A DNA stretch of 64,000 nt from Streptomyces sp. SCL15-4 (lineage in GTDB: Bacteria > Actinomycetota > Actinomycetes > Streptomycetales > Streptomycetaceae): NCBI RefSeq assembly GCF_033366695.1, contig NZ_JAOBTQ010000001.1, positions 4,154,001 to 4,218,000 of the forward strand, in the 5' to 3' direction. Shown here piece by piece: positions 51,061 through 59,794 of this stretch. Position numbers and translations under genes: made by a program. The notes under the pieces were generated by a model. That model searched no databases, was not told where the DNA came from, and worked only from the letters and a program-made list of their open reading frames with translations. Numbering within the stretch: position 1 is the stretch's first letter; the number at the start of each line of letters is the position of its first letter.

Positions 51061-52041
51061 CTACGGCGCGACCAGCAGCACCTTGCCGATGTGGCCGCTC
51101 TCCTCCACCAGCCGGTGCGCCTCGGCCGCCTCCGGCATCGGCACCTCCCGGTCCACGACCGGCCGGACGTGCCCGTCGGCGAGCAGCGGCCACACGTGCT
51201 CGCGCACGGCGGCGACGATGGCCGCCTTCTCGTCCAGCGGACGGCCGCGCAGCGAGGTCGCGCTGATGGCGCCCCGCTTGCCCAGCAGCGCGCCGATGTT
51301 CAGCTCGCCCTTCACCCCGCCCTGCATGCCGATGATGGCCAGGCGTCCGTTGACGGCGAGGGCCTGGACGTTGCGGTCCAGGTACTTGGCCCCCATGTTG
51401 TCCAGGATGACGTCGGCGCCCGCGCCGTCGGTGGCCTGCTTGATCTCGGCGACGAAGTCCTGCTCGCGGTAGTTGACGAGCACGTCCGCGCCCAGCTCGG
51501 CGCAGCGGTCCAGCTTCTCCCGCGTGCCGGCGGTCACCGCGACCCTGGCGCCGACGGCCTTGGCGAGCTGGATCGCCATGGTGCCGATGCCGCTGGAGCC
51601 GCCGTGCACCAGCAGCGTCTCGCCCGGACGCAGATGGGCGACCATGAACACGTTGGACCAGACCGTGCAGACCACCTCGGGCAGCGCCGCCGCCTGCCGC
51701 GGGGAGAGGCCCTCGGGCACCGGAAGCAGCTGTCCGGCCGGTACGGCGACCTTCTCGGCGTAGCCGCCGCCCGCGAGGAGCGCGCACACCTCGTCGCCGA
51801 CGGCCCAGCCGGAGACGCCGGGGCCGAGCGCGGCGATCCTGCCGGAGCACTCCAGGCCGGGGTAGGGGGAGGCGCCGGGCGGAGGGGAGTAGGCGCCCTG
51901 GCGCTGGAGGATGTCGGCGCGGTTGACGGCGCTGGCCGCCACCTCGACCAGCACCTCGCCCTCGCCGGGCACCGGATCGGGGACCTCCGTCCACACCAGC
52001 GCCTCGGGACCACCGGGTTGGGGAATCGTGATCGCATGCAT
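51061..52041 (-). CDS. NAD(P)H:quinone oxidoreductase-like, zinc-free MDR protein
   Basis: A 326-residue medium-chain dehydrogenase/reductase of the quinone oxidoreductase group. The N-terminal GroES-like domain is followed by a Rossmann fold with VHGGSSGIGTMAIQLAKAVGA (the A-x-x-G-x-x-G-type nucleotide loop). The zinc-binding Cys/His cluster of alcohol dehydrogenases is lacking. It resembles the eukaryotic PIG3/TP53I3 oxidoreductases (VNRADILQRQGAY). It starts 29 bases after the K+ channel gene, so it may be the last gene of that transcript. ATG 52041; the nearest GGAG is 13 bases upstream. Confidence 0.87.
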   Translation of the reverse strand: MHAITIPQPGGPEALVWTEVPDPVPGEGEVLVEVAASAVNRADILQRQGAYSPPPGASPYPGLECSGRIAALGPGVSGWAVGDEVCALLAGGGYAEKVAVPAGQLLPVPEGLSPRQAAALPEVVCTVWSNVFMVAHLRPGETLLVHGGSSGIGTMAIQLAKAVGARVAVTAGTREKLDRCAELGADVLVNYREQDFVAEIKQATDGAGADVILDNMGAKYLDRNVQALAVNGRLAIIGMQGGVKGELNIGALLGKRGAISATSLRGRPLDEKAAIVAAVREHVWPLLADGHVRPVVDREVPMPEAAEAHRLVEESGHIGKVLLVAP

Positions 52042-52070
52042 GCGGGTGACGCTACTCCCCACCGGTCCCG

Positions 52071-53168
52071 TCAGCCGTGCGGCAGGGGGCGGGTGTCCGG
52101 GGTGACCTGGCTGCCCGGGGTGGCCCGGACGATGGTGATGAGCCGGTCCGTCAGCTGGAGGGTGCCGAGGGACGGATCGTCGTAGCCGAGCACCCGGTGC
52201 CCGCGGACGACGCTCAGTACCAGGTCGTCCGTCTCGCGCGGCTTCTTGCCCACCTCGGCGCGCACCACCGGCCGCTCCACGATGTCCAGCCCGCTGCCCT
52301 GCTGGATGAGGTCCTCCATCACCATGCCTGCGGCCGGGCTCAGCACCGACAGGCCGAGCAGCCGGCCGGCCGCGCCGGAGCTGGTGATGACGGCGTCGGC
52401 GCCGGACTGCCGCAGCAGCGGGGCGTTCTCCTCCTCGCGGACGGCGGCCACGATCTTGGCGCCGCGGTTGAGCTGGCGGGCGGTCAGGGTGACGAGGACC
52501 GCGGTGTCGTCGCGCTGCGGGGCGACGATGATCTGCCGGGCCTTGTGCACCTCGGCCCGCTTGAGCACGTCGCTGCGGGTGGCGTCGCCTATCACTCCGG
52601 CGTAGCCCTCGGCGTTCGCCGCGTCGATCGCCTTGGAGCTGGGGTCGACCACGACCACCTGCTCCCTCTTCAGCCCGGTCGCGCAGACGGTCTGGATGGC
52701 CGACCGGCCCTTCGTGCCGAAGCCGATGACGACGGTGTGATCGCGCAAGGTGGACCTCCAGCGGTTCAGGCGCCATTCCTCACGGGTGCGTTCGGTGAGG
52801 ACCTCCAGCGTGGTGCCGACCAGGATGATCAGGAACAGCACGCGCAGGGGCGTGATGAGGAAGATGTTGGCGAGCCGGGCCCCGTCGCCGACCGGGGTGA
52901 TGTCGCCGTAGCCCGTGGTGGAGAGGGTCACGGTCGCGTAGTAGAACGCGTCGAGGAGGCCGACGGAGCCGTCGGCGTTGTCGTGGTAGCCGTCGCGGTC
53001 GAAGTAGACGATCAGCGCGGTGGCCACCAGCACCGCCAGGGCCATGACCAGCCGCTTGACGACCTGGCGGACCGGGCGCTCCATCACTTTTCTCGGGAGC
53101 TTCACCCGATGGGTCACCAGGTGCTCGCCCGCCTGGCGGGCGATGGCGTCGTGGCCCGGAAGTTTCAC
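52071..53168 (-). CDS. Two-helix potassium channel with TrkA/RCK domains
   Basis: A 365-residue channel subunit. There are two membrane helices (about 40-56 and 98-118) around a pore loop with the selectivity filter T-T-G-Y-G-D at residues 84-89. The RCK N-domain follows (HTVVIGFGTKGRSAI, NAD-binding-like) at about 125-250, then a TrkA_C-type domain. It assembles as a tetramer for K+ flux, gated through the RCK ring. GTG 53168 overlaps the moeA stop by 4 bases (GTGA), coupling the two genes; an in-frame GTG at 53177 is also possible. The start lies inside a perfect parS site. Confidence 0.88.
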   Translation of the reverse strand: MKLPGHDAIARQAGEHLVTHRVKLPRKVMERPVRQVVKRLVMALAVLVATALIVYFDRDGYHDNADGSVGLLDAFYYATVTLSTTGYGDITPVGDGARLANIFLITPLRVLFLIILVGTTLEVLTERTREEWRLNRWRSTLRDHTVVIGFGTKGRSAIQTVCATGLKREQVVVVDPSSKAIDAANAEGYAGVIGDATRSDVLKRAEVHKARQIIVAPQRDDTAVLVTLTARQLNRGAKIVAAVREEENAPLLRQSGADAVITSSGAAGRLLGLSVLSPAAGMVMEDLIQQGSGLDIVERPVVRAEVGKKPRETDDLVLSVVRGHRVLGYDDPSLGTLQLTDRLITIVRATPGSQVTPDTRPLPHG

Positions 53169-53175
53169 GTGAAAC
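53162..53175. other. parS: parS centromere-like site (ParB binding)
   Basis: GTTTCACGTGAAAC, a perfect 14-bp palindrome identical to the parS consensus of Streptomyces and Bacillus. ParB loads here and spreads to organise and segregate the origin region. The site is embedded where the moeA stop and the channel start overlap, so both coding frames run through it. parS sites cluster around oriC in Streptomyces, so the window should be near the origin. Confidence 0.9.
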
Positions 53176-54586
53176 ACACCCCGATTCCGGCGGTCGCCCA
53201 TGGCAGGTCCAGCAGTTCCGCCTCCTCGCCCTGCCGGGCCCCGCCCGGCGGTACGACGGCCAGCGCGTCGGCGGCGGCGATGCCGCGGAGCATCGCGGGA
53301 CCGTTGTAGCGCAGCGGCACGGCATGGTCCCCGCGCAGCACCACCGGGATGAGCCGGGTGTCGTACGGGTGTCCCTGCACCGCCTCCTTCAGGGGCAGGG
53401 CGTACGGCTCGGGGGCGGGACGGGCGGCGAGGGTCCGCAGCAGCGGCTCGGCGAGCGTGAGCAGGCCGGAGACGGCCGCGAGCGGGTTGCCGGGCAGACC
53501 GACGAGGTGCTGGCCGTCCTTGGTGCGGGCCAGCAGCATGGGGTGGCCGGGGCGCACCTTGACGCCGTCGACGAGGAGTTCGGCGCCGATGCGTTCCAGG
53601 ACCGGGTGGACGTGGTCGACGGGTCCGGCGGCGGTGCCGCCCGTGGTGACGACGAGGTCGGCCCGGGAACCGGTGACCGCCTTGCGCAGCGCCCGGGCGT
53701 CGTCGCCGATCCGGCGCACGGCGATGACGTCGGCGCCGAGCGCGCGCAGCCAGGGCGGCAGCATGGGGCCGAGCGCGTCCCTGATCAGCCCGTCGTGCGG
53801 CAGGCCCTCGGTCAGCAGTTCGTCGCCGAGGATCAGGAGTTCGGCGCGGGGGCGGGGGACGGCGGTGACCGTGTCGTAGCCGGCCGCCGCGGCGAGGCCC
53901 AGGACGGCGGGGGTGACGAGGGTGCCGACGGGCAGCAACTGGTCGCCGGTACGGCACTCCTGGCCCCGGGGGCGGATGTCCTGGCCGTGGAACATCTCGC
54001 GGGTGGGGTGCAGCCGGCCCTGGGCGTCGGTCCGGCCGTGCTCGGTGCGCAGGACGGCGGTGGTGTCGGCGGGGATCCGGGCGCCGGTGGCGATGCGGAC
54101 CGCCTCGCCGTCGGTGAGCGGCCCGGGCGGAGCGTGCCCGGCGAGGACGCCCTCCTCCCGTACCTGCCAGGGGCCGGGACCGGCGACCGCCCAGCCGTCC
54201 ATCGCGGAGGTGTCGAAGGAGGGCAGGTCGGTGAGGGCGTCCAGGGGGGCGGCCAGGACCAGCCCGAGGGCGTCGCCGAGGGGTACGGAGACGGGGGCGC
54301 GGCGGGGTGCGGGGGCGTCCGCCGCCGGGTCGTCCCGGCCGTGGGCGCGCGCGGTGCGGGCGGCGCGGGCGGCGATCTCGCGGGCGTGGGGCCAGGCGGT
54401 GGCCGTGTGCCGCGCGCCGGGCCGCCCGTCGGCCCGGCGCGCGGCCGGTCCACCGGGCGGACCGCTTCCCGGGCCGTCGTTTCCGGGTTCCTCGCGGGGT
54501 TCCCTCACCAGTGCCAGGGCCTCCTCGACGTCGAGGTCGTCGGTGTCGGCGGCGGGCGTCCCGGCCCGGGTGCCGGGGGCGGTCAT
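53165..54586 (-). CDS. moeA: Molybdopterin molybdenumtransferase
   Basis: A 473-residue MoeA that inserts molybdate into adenylylated molybdopterin. After a variable Pro/Arg/Ala-rich N-terminus (about 85 residues) come domain motifs PSFDTSAMDGWAV, GEAVRIATGARIPADTTAV, ILGDELLTEG, VVTTGGTAAGPVDHV and GLPGNPLAAVSG. It is a shorter-core variant that ends soon after the domain IV region. Its ATG overlaps the stop of the mobA-like gene (ATGA), so the two cofactor genes are translationally coupled. Its own stop lies within the parS palindrome. The Mo-enzyme targets are outside the window. Confidence 0.88.
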   Translation of the reverse strand: MTAPGTRAGTPAADTDDLDVEEALALVREPREEPGNDGPGSGPPGGPAARRADGRPGARHTATAWPHAREIAARAARTARAHGRDDPAADAPAPRRAPVSVPLGDALGLVLAAPLDALTDLPSFDTSAMDGWAVAGPGPWQVREEGVLAGHAPPGPLTDGEAVRIATGARIPADTTAVLRTEHGRTDAQGRLHPTREMFHGQDIRPRGQECRTGDQLLPVGTLVTPAVLGLAAAAGYDTVTAVPRPRAELLILGDELLTEGLPHDGLIRDALGPMLPPWLRALGADVIAVRRIGDDARALRKAVTGSRADLVVTTGGTAAGPVDHVHPVLERIGAELLVDGVKVRPGHPMLLARTKDGQHLVGLPGNPLAAVSGLLTLAEPLLRTLAARPAPEPYALPLKEAVQGHPYDTRLIPVVLRGDHAVPLRYNGPAMLRGIAAADALAVVPPGGARQGEEAELLDLPWATAGIGVCFT

Positions 54587-55497
54587 CCGGCGTCCGGGGC
54601 GCTCGGGCCCCCGCCGCTTGCGCTCTTCCCGTCCCCGTCGTTCTCCTCCTGCCAGCGCAGGGCCAGCGCGGTGGCCCTGCGGGCGGCTTCGGCGACGGCC
54701 TCGGGGCCGCCCGCGCCCCGGGCCGCGGCGTAGCCGACGAGGAAGGTGGTCAGCGGCGCGGCCGGGCGGGCCACGCCGTGGGCGGCGTCCCGGGCCAGGT
54801 CGAGCAGGACGCCGGTGTCGACGTCCAGGTCGATGCCCAGCTCGTCCTTGACTGCGGAGATCCATTCATCCAACACGTGCCCATGCTCCCTGATCCGTGC
54901 CCTGGCGTCGGCGATGTCGTCCCAGGTGTCGCAGTCGAAGGACGCGAGGGGGTCCGGGACGCGGGTGAGGTGGAGGGCGCCGGTCAGCCGGCGCAGGGGC
55001 AGCCCGGTGAGGCCGTCGTGGGCGGCGTGGAGGGCGGCCAGCTCGCGGCGCAGGGCGGCGGTGCGGTAGGCGGCCACGAGCGGCTGGTCGCGGCCGTCGG
55101 CGTCGGTGAGGAGCGCGCCGTCGGCGCCGGTGTCCCGAAGGGCCGTCAGCAGCCGCCCGATCGTGGCGGGCCGGAGGAAGGGCAGGTCGGCGGAGAGGAC
55201 GGCGGTGTGCTCGGCGGCGGCGTGCCGCAGTCCGGCCGCCAGCGCGGCGAGCGGCCCGCCGCCGGGCGGGTCCTCGCGGGTCCAGCGCACCGGGCGTGCG
55301 GTGGGCCGGGGCGCGGCCACGACGACGGTCGTCCGGGCGTCGGCGCAGGCCGCGAGCACCCGGTCCAGCAGGGCCCGGCCGCCGACCCGGACACCGGGCT
55401 TGTCGGCTCCGCCGAGCCGCCGGGCGGACCCGCCGGCCAGTACGACGGCGTCGTACGGGGCGGGTGTCCCGGGAGCGGCGGGTGCGGCGTCGGTCAC
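54583..55497 (-). CDS. MobA-like nucleotidyltransferase fused to DUF6457
   Basis: A 304-residue fusion. Residues about 15-195 are a MobA/GlmU-type nucleotidyltransferase that attaches GMP to molybdopterin (VVLAGGSARRLGGADKPGV and ALLTDADGRDQPLVAAYR are present). Residues about 205-295 match the small helical DUF6457 domain (LDEWISAVKDELGIDLDVDTGVLLDLARDAAHGVARPAAPLT). It partners moeA by a 4-base overlap. The start is GTG at 55497, inferred from the LAGG motif spacing because no strong ribosome site is visible. The DUF6457 part occurs as a separate gene in other actinobacteria; its role is unknown. Confidence 0.82.
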   Translation of the reverse strand: MTDAAPAAPGTPAPYDAVVLAGGSARRLGGADKPGVRVGGRALLDRVLAACADARTTVVVAAPRPTARPVRWTREDPPGGGPLAALAAGLRHAAAEHTAVLSADLPFLRPATIGRLLTALRDTGADGALLTDADGRDQPLVAAYRTAALRRELAALHAAHDGLTGLPLRRLTGALHLTRVPDPLASFDCDTWDDIADARARIREHGHVLDEWISAVKDELGIDLDVDTGVLLDLARDAAHGVARPAAPLTTFLVGYAAARGAGGPEAVAEAARRATALALRWQEENDGDGKSASGGGPSAPDAG

Positions 55498-55567
55498 CCC
55501 ACGAGTATGTCCCGTCGGCCCCTCCTCGCGGACCGGCCGCGGGTCACAGGATGCGCACGCTCCTCTC

Positions 55568-56941
55568 TCACAGGGTGCGCAGCAGCACCGCCGGCTGTTC
55601 CGCACAGTCCGCCACGTACCGCAGGAAGCCGCCCGCCGTGCCGCCGTCGCACACCCGGTGGTCGAAGGTGAGCGAGAGCTGCACGACCTGCCGGACGGCC
55701 AGCTCGCCCTCGTGCACCCACGGCTTGGGCACGATGCGGCCGACGCCGAGCATGGCCGCCTCGGGGTGGTTGACGATCGGCGTGGAGCCGTCGACGCCGA
55801 AGACGCCGTAGTTGTTCAGCGTGAAGGTGCCGCCGGTGAGTTCTCCGGGCGTCAGCGTTCCGGTGCGGGCCGCCTCGGTGAGCCGGGCGAACTCGGCGGT
55901 CAGGGACTCGGCGTCGCGCGTGTGGGCGTCCCGGACGACCGGCACGACCAGTCCGCGGTCGGTCTGCGCGGCGAACCCGAGGTGGACGCGGTCGAGCCGG
56001 ACGATCTCGCGGGCCTCGGTGTCGACGTACGAGTTCAGCTCGGGGAAGCGGGCCAGCGCGGCGGTGCAGATCCGGGCGAGCAGCGCGAGCAGGGAGATCT
56101 TCGGGCCGCCGGCGGCGTTCATCGCGGTCCTGGCGCGCAGGAGTTCGGTCGCGTCGGCGTCGACCCAGCAGGTGGCGTCCGGGATCTCCCGGCGGCTGCG
56201 GGCGAGCTTGTCGGCGACGGCGCCGCGGACGCCCTTGAGCGGGATCCGCACCCCGTCCCCGGCACGAGGAGCCGCCGCGGTGACCGGTACGGCCGGTTCG
56301 CCGGCCGTCCCCGCGGAAACCGGCACCGTCCGGCCGAGGTCCGTGCCGGCGCGGCCGTCCCGGGTGCGCAGGGCGTCCTCGACGTCGGCGCGCAGGATGA
56401 GGCCGTCCGGGCCGGAGCCGGTCAGCCGCCGCAGGTCGACGCCGTTGTCCCGGGCGAGCCTGCGCACCAGCGGGGAGATCACGGGGACCGGCCCGTCGAC
56501 GGGTGCGGGAGCGGCTGCCGACGAGGGCGCCGGTGCGGCCGCGGGCGCGTCGGGGACGGCTTCGGCGGTTCCCGGCCGCCGGGACCGCCCGTCGGCGGTG
56601 ACCGTGCCCGTCCGGACCCGGCGGCGGCGGGCCGCCGGTGCCTGGGTGCCGTAGCCCACCAGGACGTTGCCCGAGCCCTCCGGAGCGCCTTCCGGTTCGC
56701 CGACGGCGACCGTCAGCAGCGGGGCGCCGACGGGCAGTTCGGTGCCCTCCTCGCCGAAGCGGGCGGTGACCACGCCGCCGTAGGGGCAGGGCACCTCGAC
56801 CATCGCCTTGGCCGTCTCCACCTCGACCACCGGCTGGTCGACGGCGACCACGTCGCCGACCTGGACCAGCCAGCGGACGATCTCCGCCTCGGTGAGCCCT
56901 TCGCCGAGGTCGGGCAGCCTGAACTCCAGCACCTGGGCCAT
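55568..56941 (-). CDS. bkdH: Branched-chain ketoacid dehydrogenase E2, operon 2
   Basis: A 457-residue lipoyl acyltransferase paralogous to the E2 at 40446-41858. A lipoyl domain spans residues 1-80 (VETAKAMVEVP). The E3-binding domain at about 155-195 reads SPLVRRLARDNGVDLRRLTGSG. The catalytic domain ends LTFDHRVCDGG, with the active-site His and Asp intact. The ATG shares one base with the E1beta TGA (TGATG), so translation is coupled. The symbol follows the Streptomyces avermitilis bkdFGH naming, which I match by operon order and the 334-residue E1beta. Nothing in this window supplies E3. Confidence 0.88.
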   Translation of the reverse strand: MAQVLEFRLPDLGEGLTEAEIVRWLVQVGDVVAVDQPVVEVETAKAMVEVPCPYGGVVTARFGEEGTELPVGAPLLTVAVGEPEGAPEGSGNVLVGYGTQAPAARRRRVRTGTVTADGRSRRPGTAEAVPDAPAAAPAPSSAAAPAPVDGPVPVISPLVRRLARDNGVDLRRLTGSGPDGLILRADVEDALRTRDGRAGTDLGRTVPVSAGTAGEPAVPVTAAAPRAGDGVRIPLKGVRGAVADKLARSRREIPDATCWVDADATELLRARTAMNAAGGPKISLLALLARICTAALARFPELNSYVDTEAREIVRLDRVHLGFAAQTDRGLVVPVVRDAHTRDAESLTAEFARLTEAARTGTLTPGELTGGTFTLNNYGVFGVDGSTPIVNHPEAAMLGVGRIVPKPWVHEGELAVRQVVQLSLTFDHRVCDGGTAGGFLRYVADCAEQPAVLLRTL

Positions 56942-57945
56942 CAGCTCCCCGCCTCCCACTGCAGCCGGGCCACGGCGTCCAGGATGCGGTCGACGCCGGG
57001 CAGATGGTGCCGCTCCAGCATGGGCGGCGGATAGGGGATGTCGAAGCCGGCCACGCGCAGCACGGGTGCCTCCAGGTGGTGGAAGCAGCGCTCGGTGATG
57101 CGGGCCGCGATCTCGCCGCCCGGTCCGCCGAACCCGGTGGACTCGTGGACGACGACCGCGCGGCCGGTGCGCCGGACGGCCGCGCAGACCGTCTCGTCGT
57201 CGAACGGCACCAGGGAGCGCAGGTCGACCACCTCCAGGTCCCAGCCCTCGGCCCGGGCGGCCTCGGCGGCCTCCAGGCAGACCGGCAGCGAGGGGCCGTA
57301 GGTGATCAGCGTGGCACTGGTGCCGGGGCGGCGCACCACCGCGCGTCCGAGGGGCGCCACCTCCGTGGGCTGCTCGGGGTTCCAGGCGTCCTTCGACCAG
57401 TAGAGCCGCTTGGGCTCCAGGAAGACCACCGGGTCGTCGGAGGCGATGGACCGGCGCAGCAGTCCGTAGGCGTCGGCGACGGTGGCCGGGGTGACGACGT
57501 GCAGGCCCGGGGTCGCCATGTAGTACGCCTCGGACGAGTCGCTGTGGTGCTCGACGCCGCCGATGCCGCCGCCGTAGGGGATGCGGACGGTGATCGGCAG
57601 GGGCATCCGGCCGCGCGTGCGGTTGCGCATCCGGGAGACGTGGCTGACCAGTTGCTCGAACGCCGGGTAGGCGAAGGCGTCGAACTGCATCTCCACGACC
57701 GGGCGCAGGCCGTACATCGCCATGCCGACGGCGGTGCCGAGGATGCCGGCCTCGGCGAGCGGGGTGTCGGTGCAGCGGTCCTGGCCGAACTCCTTGGCGA
57801 GTCCGTCGGTGACGCGGAAGACGCCGCCGAGGGTGCCGACGTCCTCGCCCAGGACGTGCACGGCGGGGTCGTCGGCCATGGCGTCGCGCATCGCGCGGGT
57901 GAGCGCCTGGGCCAGGGTGGCGGGCTTGACGGTGACGGTGGTCAT
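56941..57945 (-). CDS. bkdG: Branched-chain ketoacid dehydrogenase E1 beta, operon 2
   Basis: A 334-residue E1 beta subunit with VHVLGEDVGTLGGVFRVTDGL, RIPYGGGIGGVEHHSDSSEAYY and ARITERCFHHLEAPVLRVAGF. It is parallel to the operon 1 protein over its whole length. Its ATG overlaps the E1alpha stop by 4 bases (ATGA), and its stop overlaps the E2 start. The 334-residue length agrees with my recollection of BkdG of Streptomyces avermitilis, which makes starter units for avermectin. Confidence 0.9.
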   Translation of the reverse strand: MTTVTVKPATLAQALTRAMRDAMADDPAVHVLGEDVGTLGGVFRVTDGLAKEFGQDRCTDTPLAEAGILGTAVGMAMYGLRPVVEMQFDAFAYPAFEQLVSHVSRMRNRTRGRMPLPITVRIPYGGGIGGVEHHSDSSEAYYMATPGLHVVTPATVADAYGLLRRSIASDDPVVFLEPKRLYWSKDAWNPEQPTEVAPLGRAVVRRPGTSATLITYGPSLPVCLEAAEAARAEGWDLEVVDLRSLVPFDDETVCAAVRRTGRAVVVHESTGFGGPGGEIAARITERCFHHLEAPVLRVAGFDIPYPPPMLERHHLPGVDRILDAVARLQWEAGS

Positions 57946-59117
57946 CGGGCGCCGCCTTCCCGCGCGCCGGGCTCCTCGCCGGGTCCGCCGGACGGCTCCC
58001 GCTCGGCCTCCAGCTCCGCCCGCAGCAGGGCGCGCTGCTCGCGCAGCTGGGCGGTGTTCTCGGCGTAGACGTGGTCGAAGAGGGCCATGGGGTCCGGCTC
58101 GGGGTCGCGGTTCATGCGTTCCCGCAGGGAGGCGGCCATGGTCTCGGCGTCCTTCCGGGCGGCCTCGATGCCGGCCTCGTCCAGCAGGCCGCGCGCGGTC
58201 AGTTCGCGTTCCAGCAGCTCGACCGGGTCGTGCGCGCGCCAGGCCGCGACCTCGGCGTCCTCCCGGTAGCGAGTGGCGTCGTCGGCGTTGGTGTGGGCGT
58301 CGAGGCGGTACGTCACCGCTTCCACCAGGGTGGGGCCGCCGCCCGCGCGCGCGTGCCGTACGGCCTCGCCGAGGACCTGGTGCACGGCCGCTGCGTCGTT
58401 GCCGTCCACCAGCCGGCCCGGCATGCCGTATCCGACGGCCTTGTGGGCCAGGGAGGGCGCGGCGGTCTGCTTGGCGAGCGGGACGGAGATGGCGAAGCCG
58501 TTGTTCTGGACCAGGAAGACGACCGGGGCCTGCCAGACGGCGGCGAAGTTCAGCGCCTCGTGGAAGTCGCCCTCGCTGGTGCCGCCGTCGCCGACCATGG
58601 CGAGCGCCACCACGTCGTCGCCCTTGAGGCGGGCGGCGTGGGCGAGGCCGACGGCGTGCGGCAGCTGGGTGGCCAGCGGGGTGCTGAGGGGGGCCACCCG
58701 GTGGGCGCAGGGGTCGTAGCCGCTGTGCCAGTCGCCGCGCAGCAGCGTGAGCGCCTCGACCGGGTCCACGCCGCGGGCGATGACGGCGAGCGTGTCGCGG
58801 TAGCTCGGGAAGAGCCAGTCGCGCTCCTCCAGGGCCAGGGCGGCACCGATCTGGCAGGCCTCCTGGCCGGTGCTGGACGGGTAGACGGCGAGCCGGCCCT
58901 GCTTGGTCAGGGCGGTGGCCTGCGTGTTGTAGCGGCGCCCGCGCACCAGCTGGGCGTAGAGCCGGAGCAGCAGGCCGGGGTCGGTCCCGGCGGCCGACTC
59001 GGTGCCGAGCACGCGGTAGGGCTCGGCGTCGGGCAGCAGCGGCGCGGGGTCCGTACGGGGCTGCCAGGCGGGCGGCGGCGACGGCCGGTACGCGCCCCGC
59101 TGCTCCAGAACCGTCAT
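57942..59117 (-). CDS. bkdF: Branched-chain ketoacid dehydrogenase E1 alpha, operon 2
   Basis: A 391-residue E1 alpha subunit with the thiamine diphosphate motif GDGGTSEGDFHEALNF...VQNNGFAIS and the loop LDAHTNADDATRYREDAE. It has an ordinary short N-terminus, unlike operon 1. The last 20 residues are Glu/Gly/Pro-rich. GAGGAGGTG lies just before ATG 59117. First gene of bkdFGH; the promoter region is shared with the divergent Lrp gene and contains a TetR-type operator at 59177-59190, so both regulators may act here. Confidence 0.9.
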   Translation of the reverse strand: MTVLEQRGAYRPSPPPAWQPRTDPAPLLPDAEPYRVLGTESAAGTDPGLLLRLYAQLVRGRRYNTQATALTKQGRLAVYPSSTGQEACQIGAALALEERDWLFPSYRDTLAVIARGVDPVEALTLLRGDWHSGYDPCAHRVAPLSTPLATQLPHAVGLAHAARLKGDDVVALAMVGDGGTSEGDFHEALNFAAVWQAPVVFLVQNNGFAISVPLAKQTAAPSLAHKAVGYGMPGRLVDGNDAAAVHQVLGEAVRHARAGGGPTLVEAVTYRLDAHTNADDATRYREDAEVAAWRAHDPVELLERELTARGLLDEAGIEAARKDAETMAASLRERMNRDPEPDPMALFDHVYAENTAQLREQRALLRAELEAEREPSGGPGEEPGAREGGAR

Positions 59118-59176
59118 GACGGCACCTCCTCGTGGGAGCGGCTACGGAGACGGATCGGCTGTGACCCGTCTCACCT

Positions 59177-59190
59177 ACCGATTGTTCGGT
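59177..59190. promoter_or_regulatory. TetR (PaaR-like) operator upstream of bkdF and the Lrp gene
   Basis: accgattgttcggt is an inverted repeat (ACCGA/TCGGT) and matches 13 of 14 bases of the site at 61950-61963. It fits ACCG-N2-CG-N2-CGGT with one change in the central CG. It lies 60 bases before bkdF and about 100 before the Lrp start. Confidence 0.6.
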
Positions 59191-59291
59191 CGTCGGCACA
59201 TTTTGGCTACAGGCACCCTCAGGCTGTGGACAAACGGTTCTCCACAGCCTGGAATGAACGCAGGACGTCCACGGCGAGGAAGCGGGGGGAC

Positions 59292-59792
59292 ATGGCGCCT
59301 GAACAAATGGCCGACGGGCCGCAGGGGGGCGGCACGCCGCCGCAGCCGCGCCCGCTGGACGCCATCGACCAGGACATCCTGAGGATCCTCCAGGCCGACG
59401 GCCGCGCCTCGATACGGTCCGTCGCCGAGCGGGTGCACGTCTCGCGCGCCAACGCCTACGCGCGGATCAACCGGCTCGTCGAGGACGGCGTGATCCGGGG
59501 TTTCAGCGCCCGCGTGGACCACGAGCGGGCCGGCCACGGCACGTCCGCCTACATCACGCTGAAGATCGTGCAGAACAGCTGGCGCACGGTCCGCGAACGG
59601 CTCCGGCAGCTGCCCGGCGCCTCCCACATCGCCCTGGTGGGCGGCGACTTCGATGTGCTGCTGCTGGTGCACACGCCCGACAACCGGGCGCTGCGCGAGC
59701 TGGTGCTGACCCGGCTCCAGGCGATCCCCGAGGTGCTCAGCAGCCGCACGCTGCTGGTGTTCGAGGAGGAGGACCTGGAGCCGGACGGCTGA
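59292..59792 (+). CDS. bkdR: Lrp/AsnC-family regulator, probable BkdR
   Basis: A 166-residue transcription factor. Residues 20-75 form the AsnC winged helix (LDAIDQDILRILQADGRASIRSVAERVHVSRANAYARINRL). Residues 85-160 form the ACT-like RAM effector domain (GHGTSAYITLKIV, IALVGGDFDVLLLVHTPD). It is divergent from bkdFGH, as is BkdR in other streptomycetes and pseudomonads, and is expected to respond to branched-chain amino acids. ATG 59292; the first 20 residues are an unstructured Pro/Gly tail. The stop lies 2 bases from the convergent TetR gene's stop. Confidence 0.88.
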   Translation: MAPEQMADGPQGGGTPPQPRPLDAIDQDILRILQADGRASIRSVAERVHVSRANAYARINRLVEDGVIRGFSARVDHERAGHGTSAYITLKIVQNSWRTVRERLRQLPGASHIALVGGDFDVLLLVHTPDNRALRELVLTRLQAIPEVLSSRTLLVFEEEDLEPDG

Positions 59793-59794
59793 GG

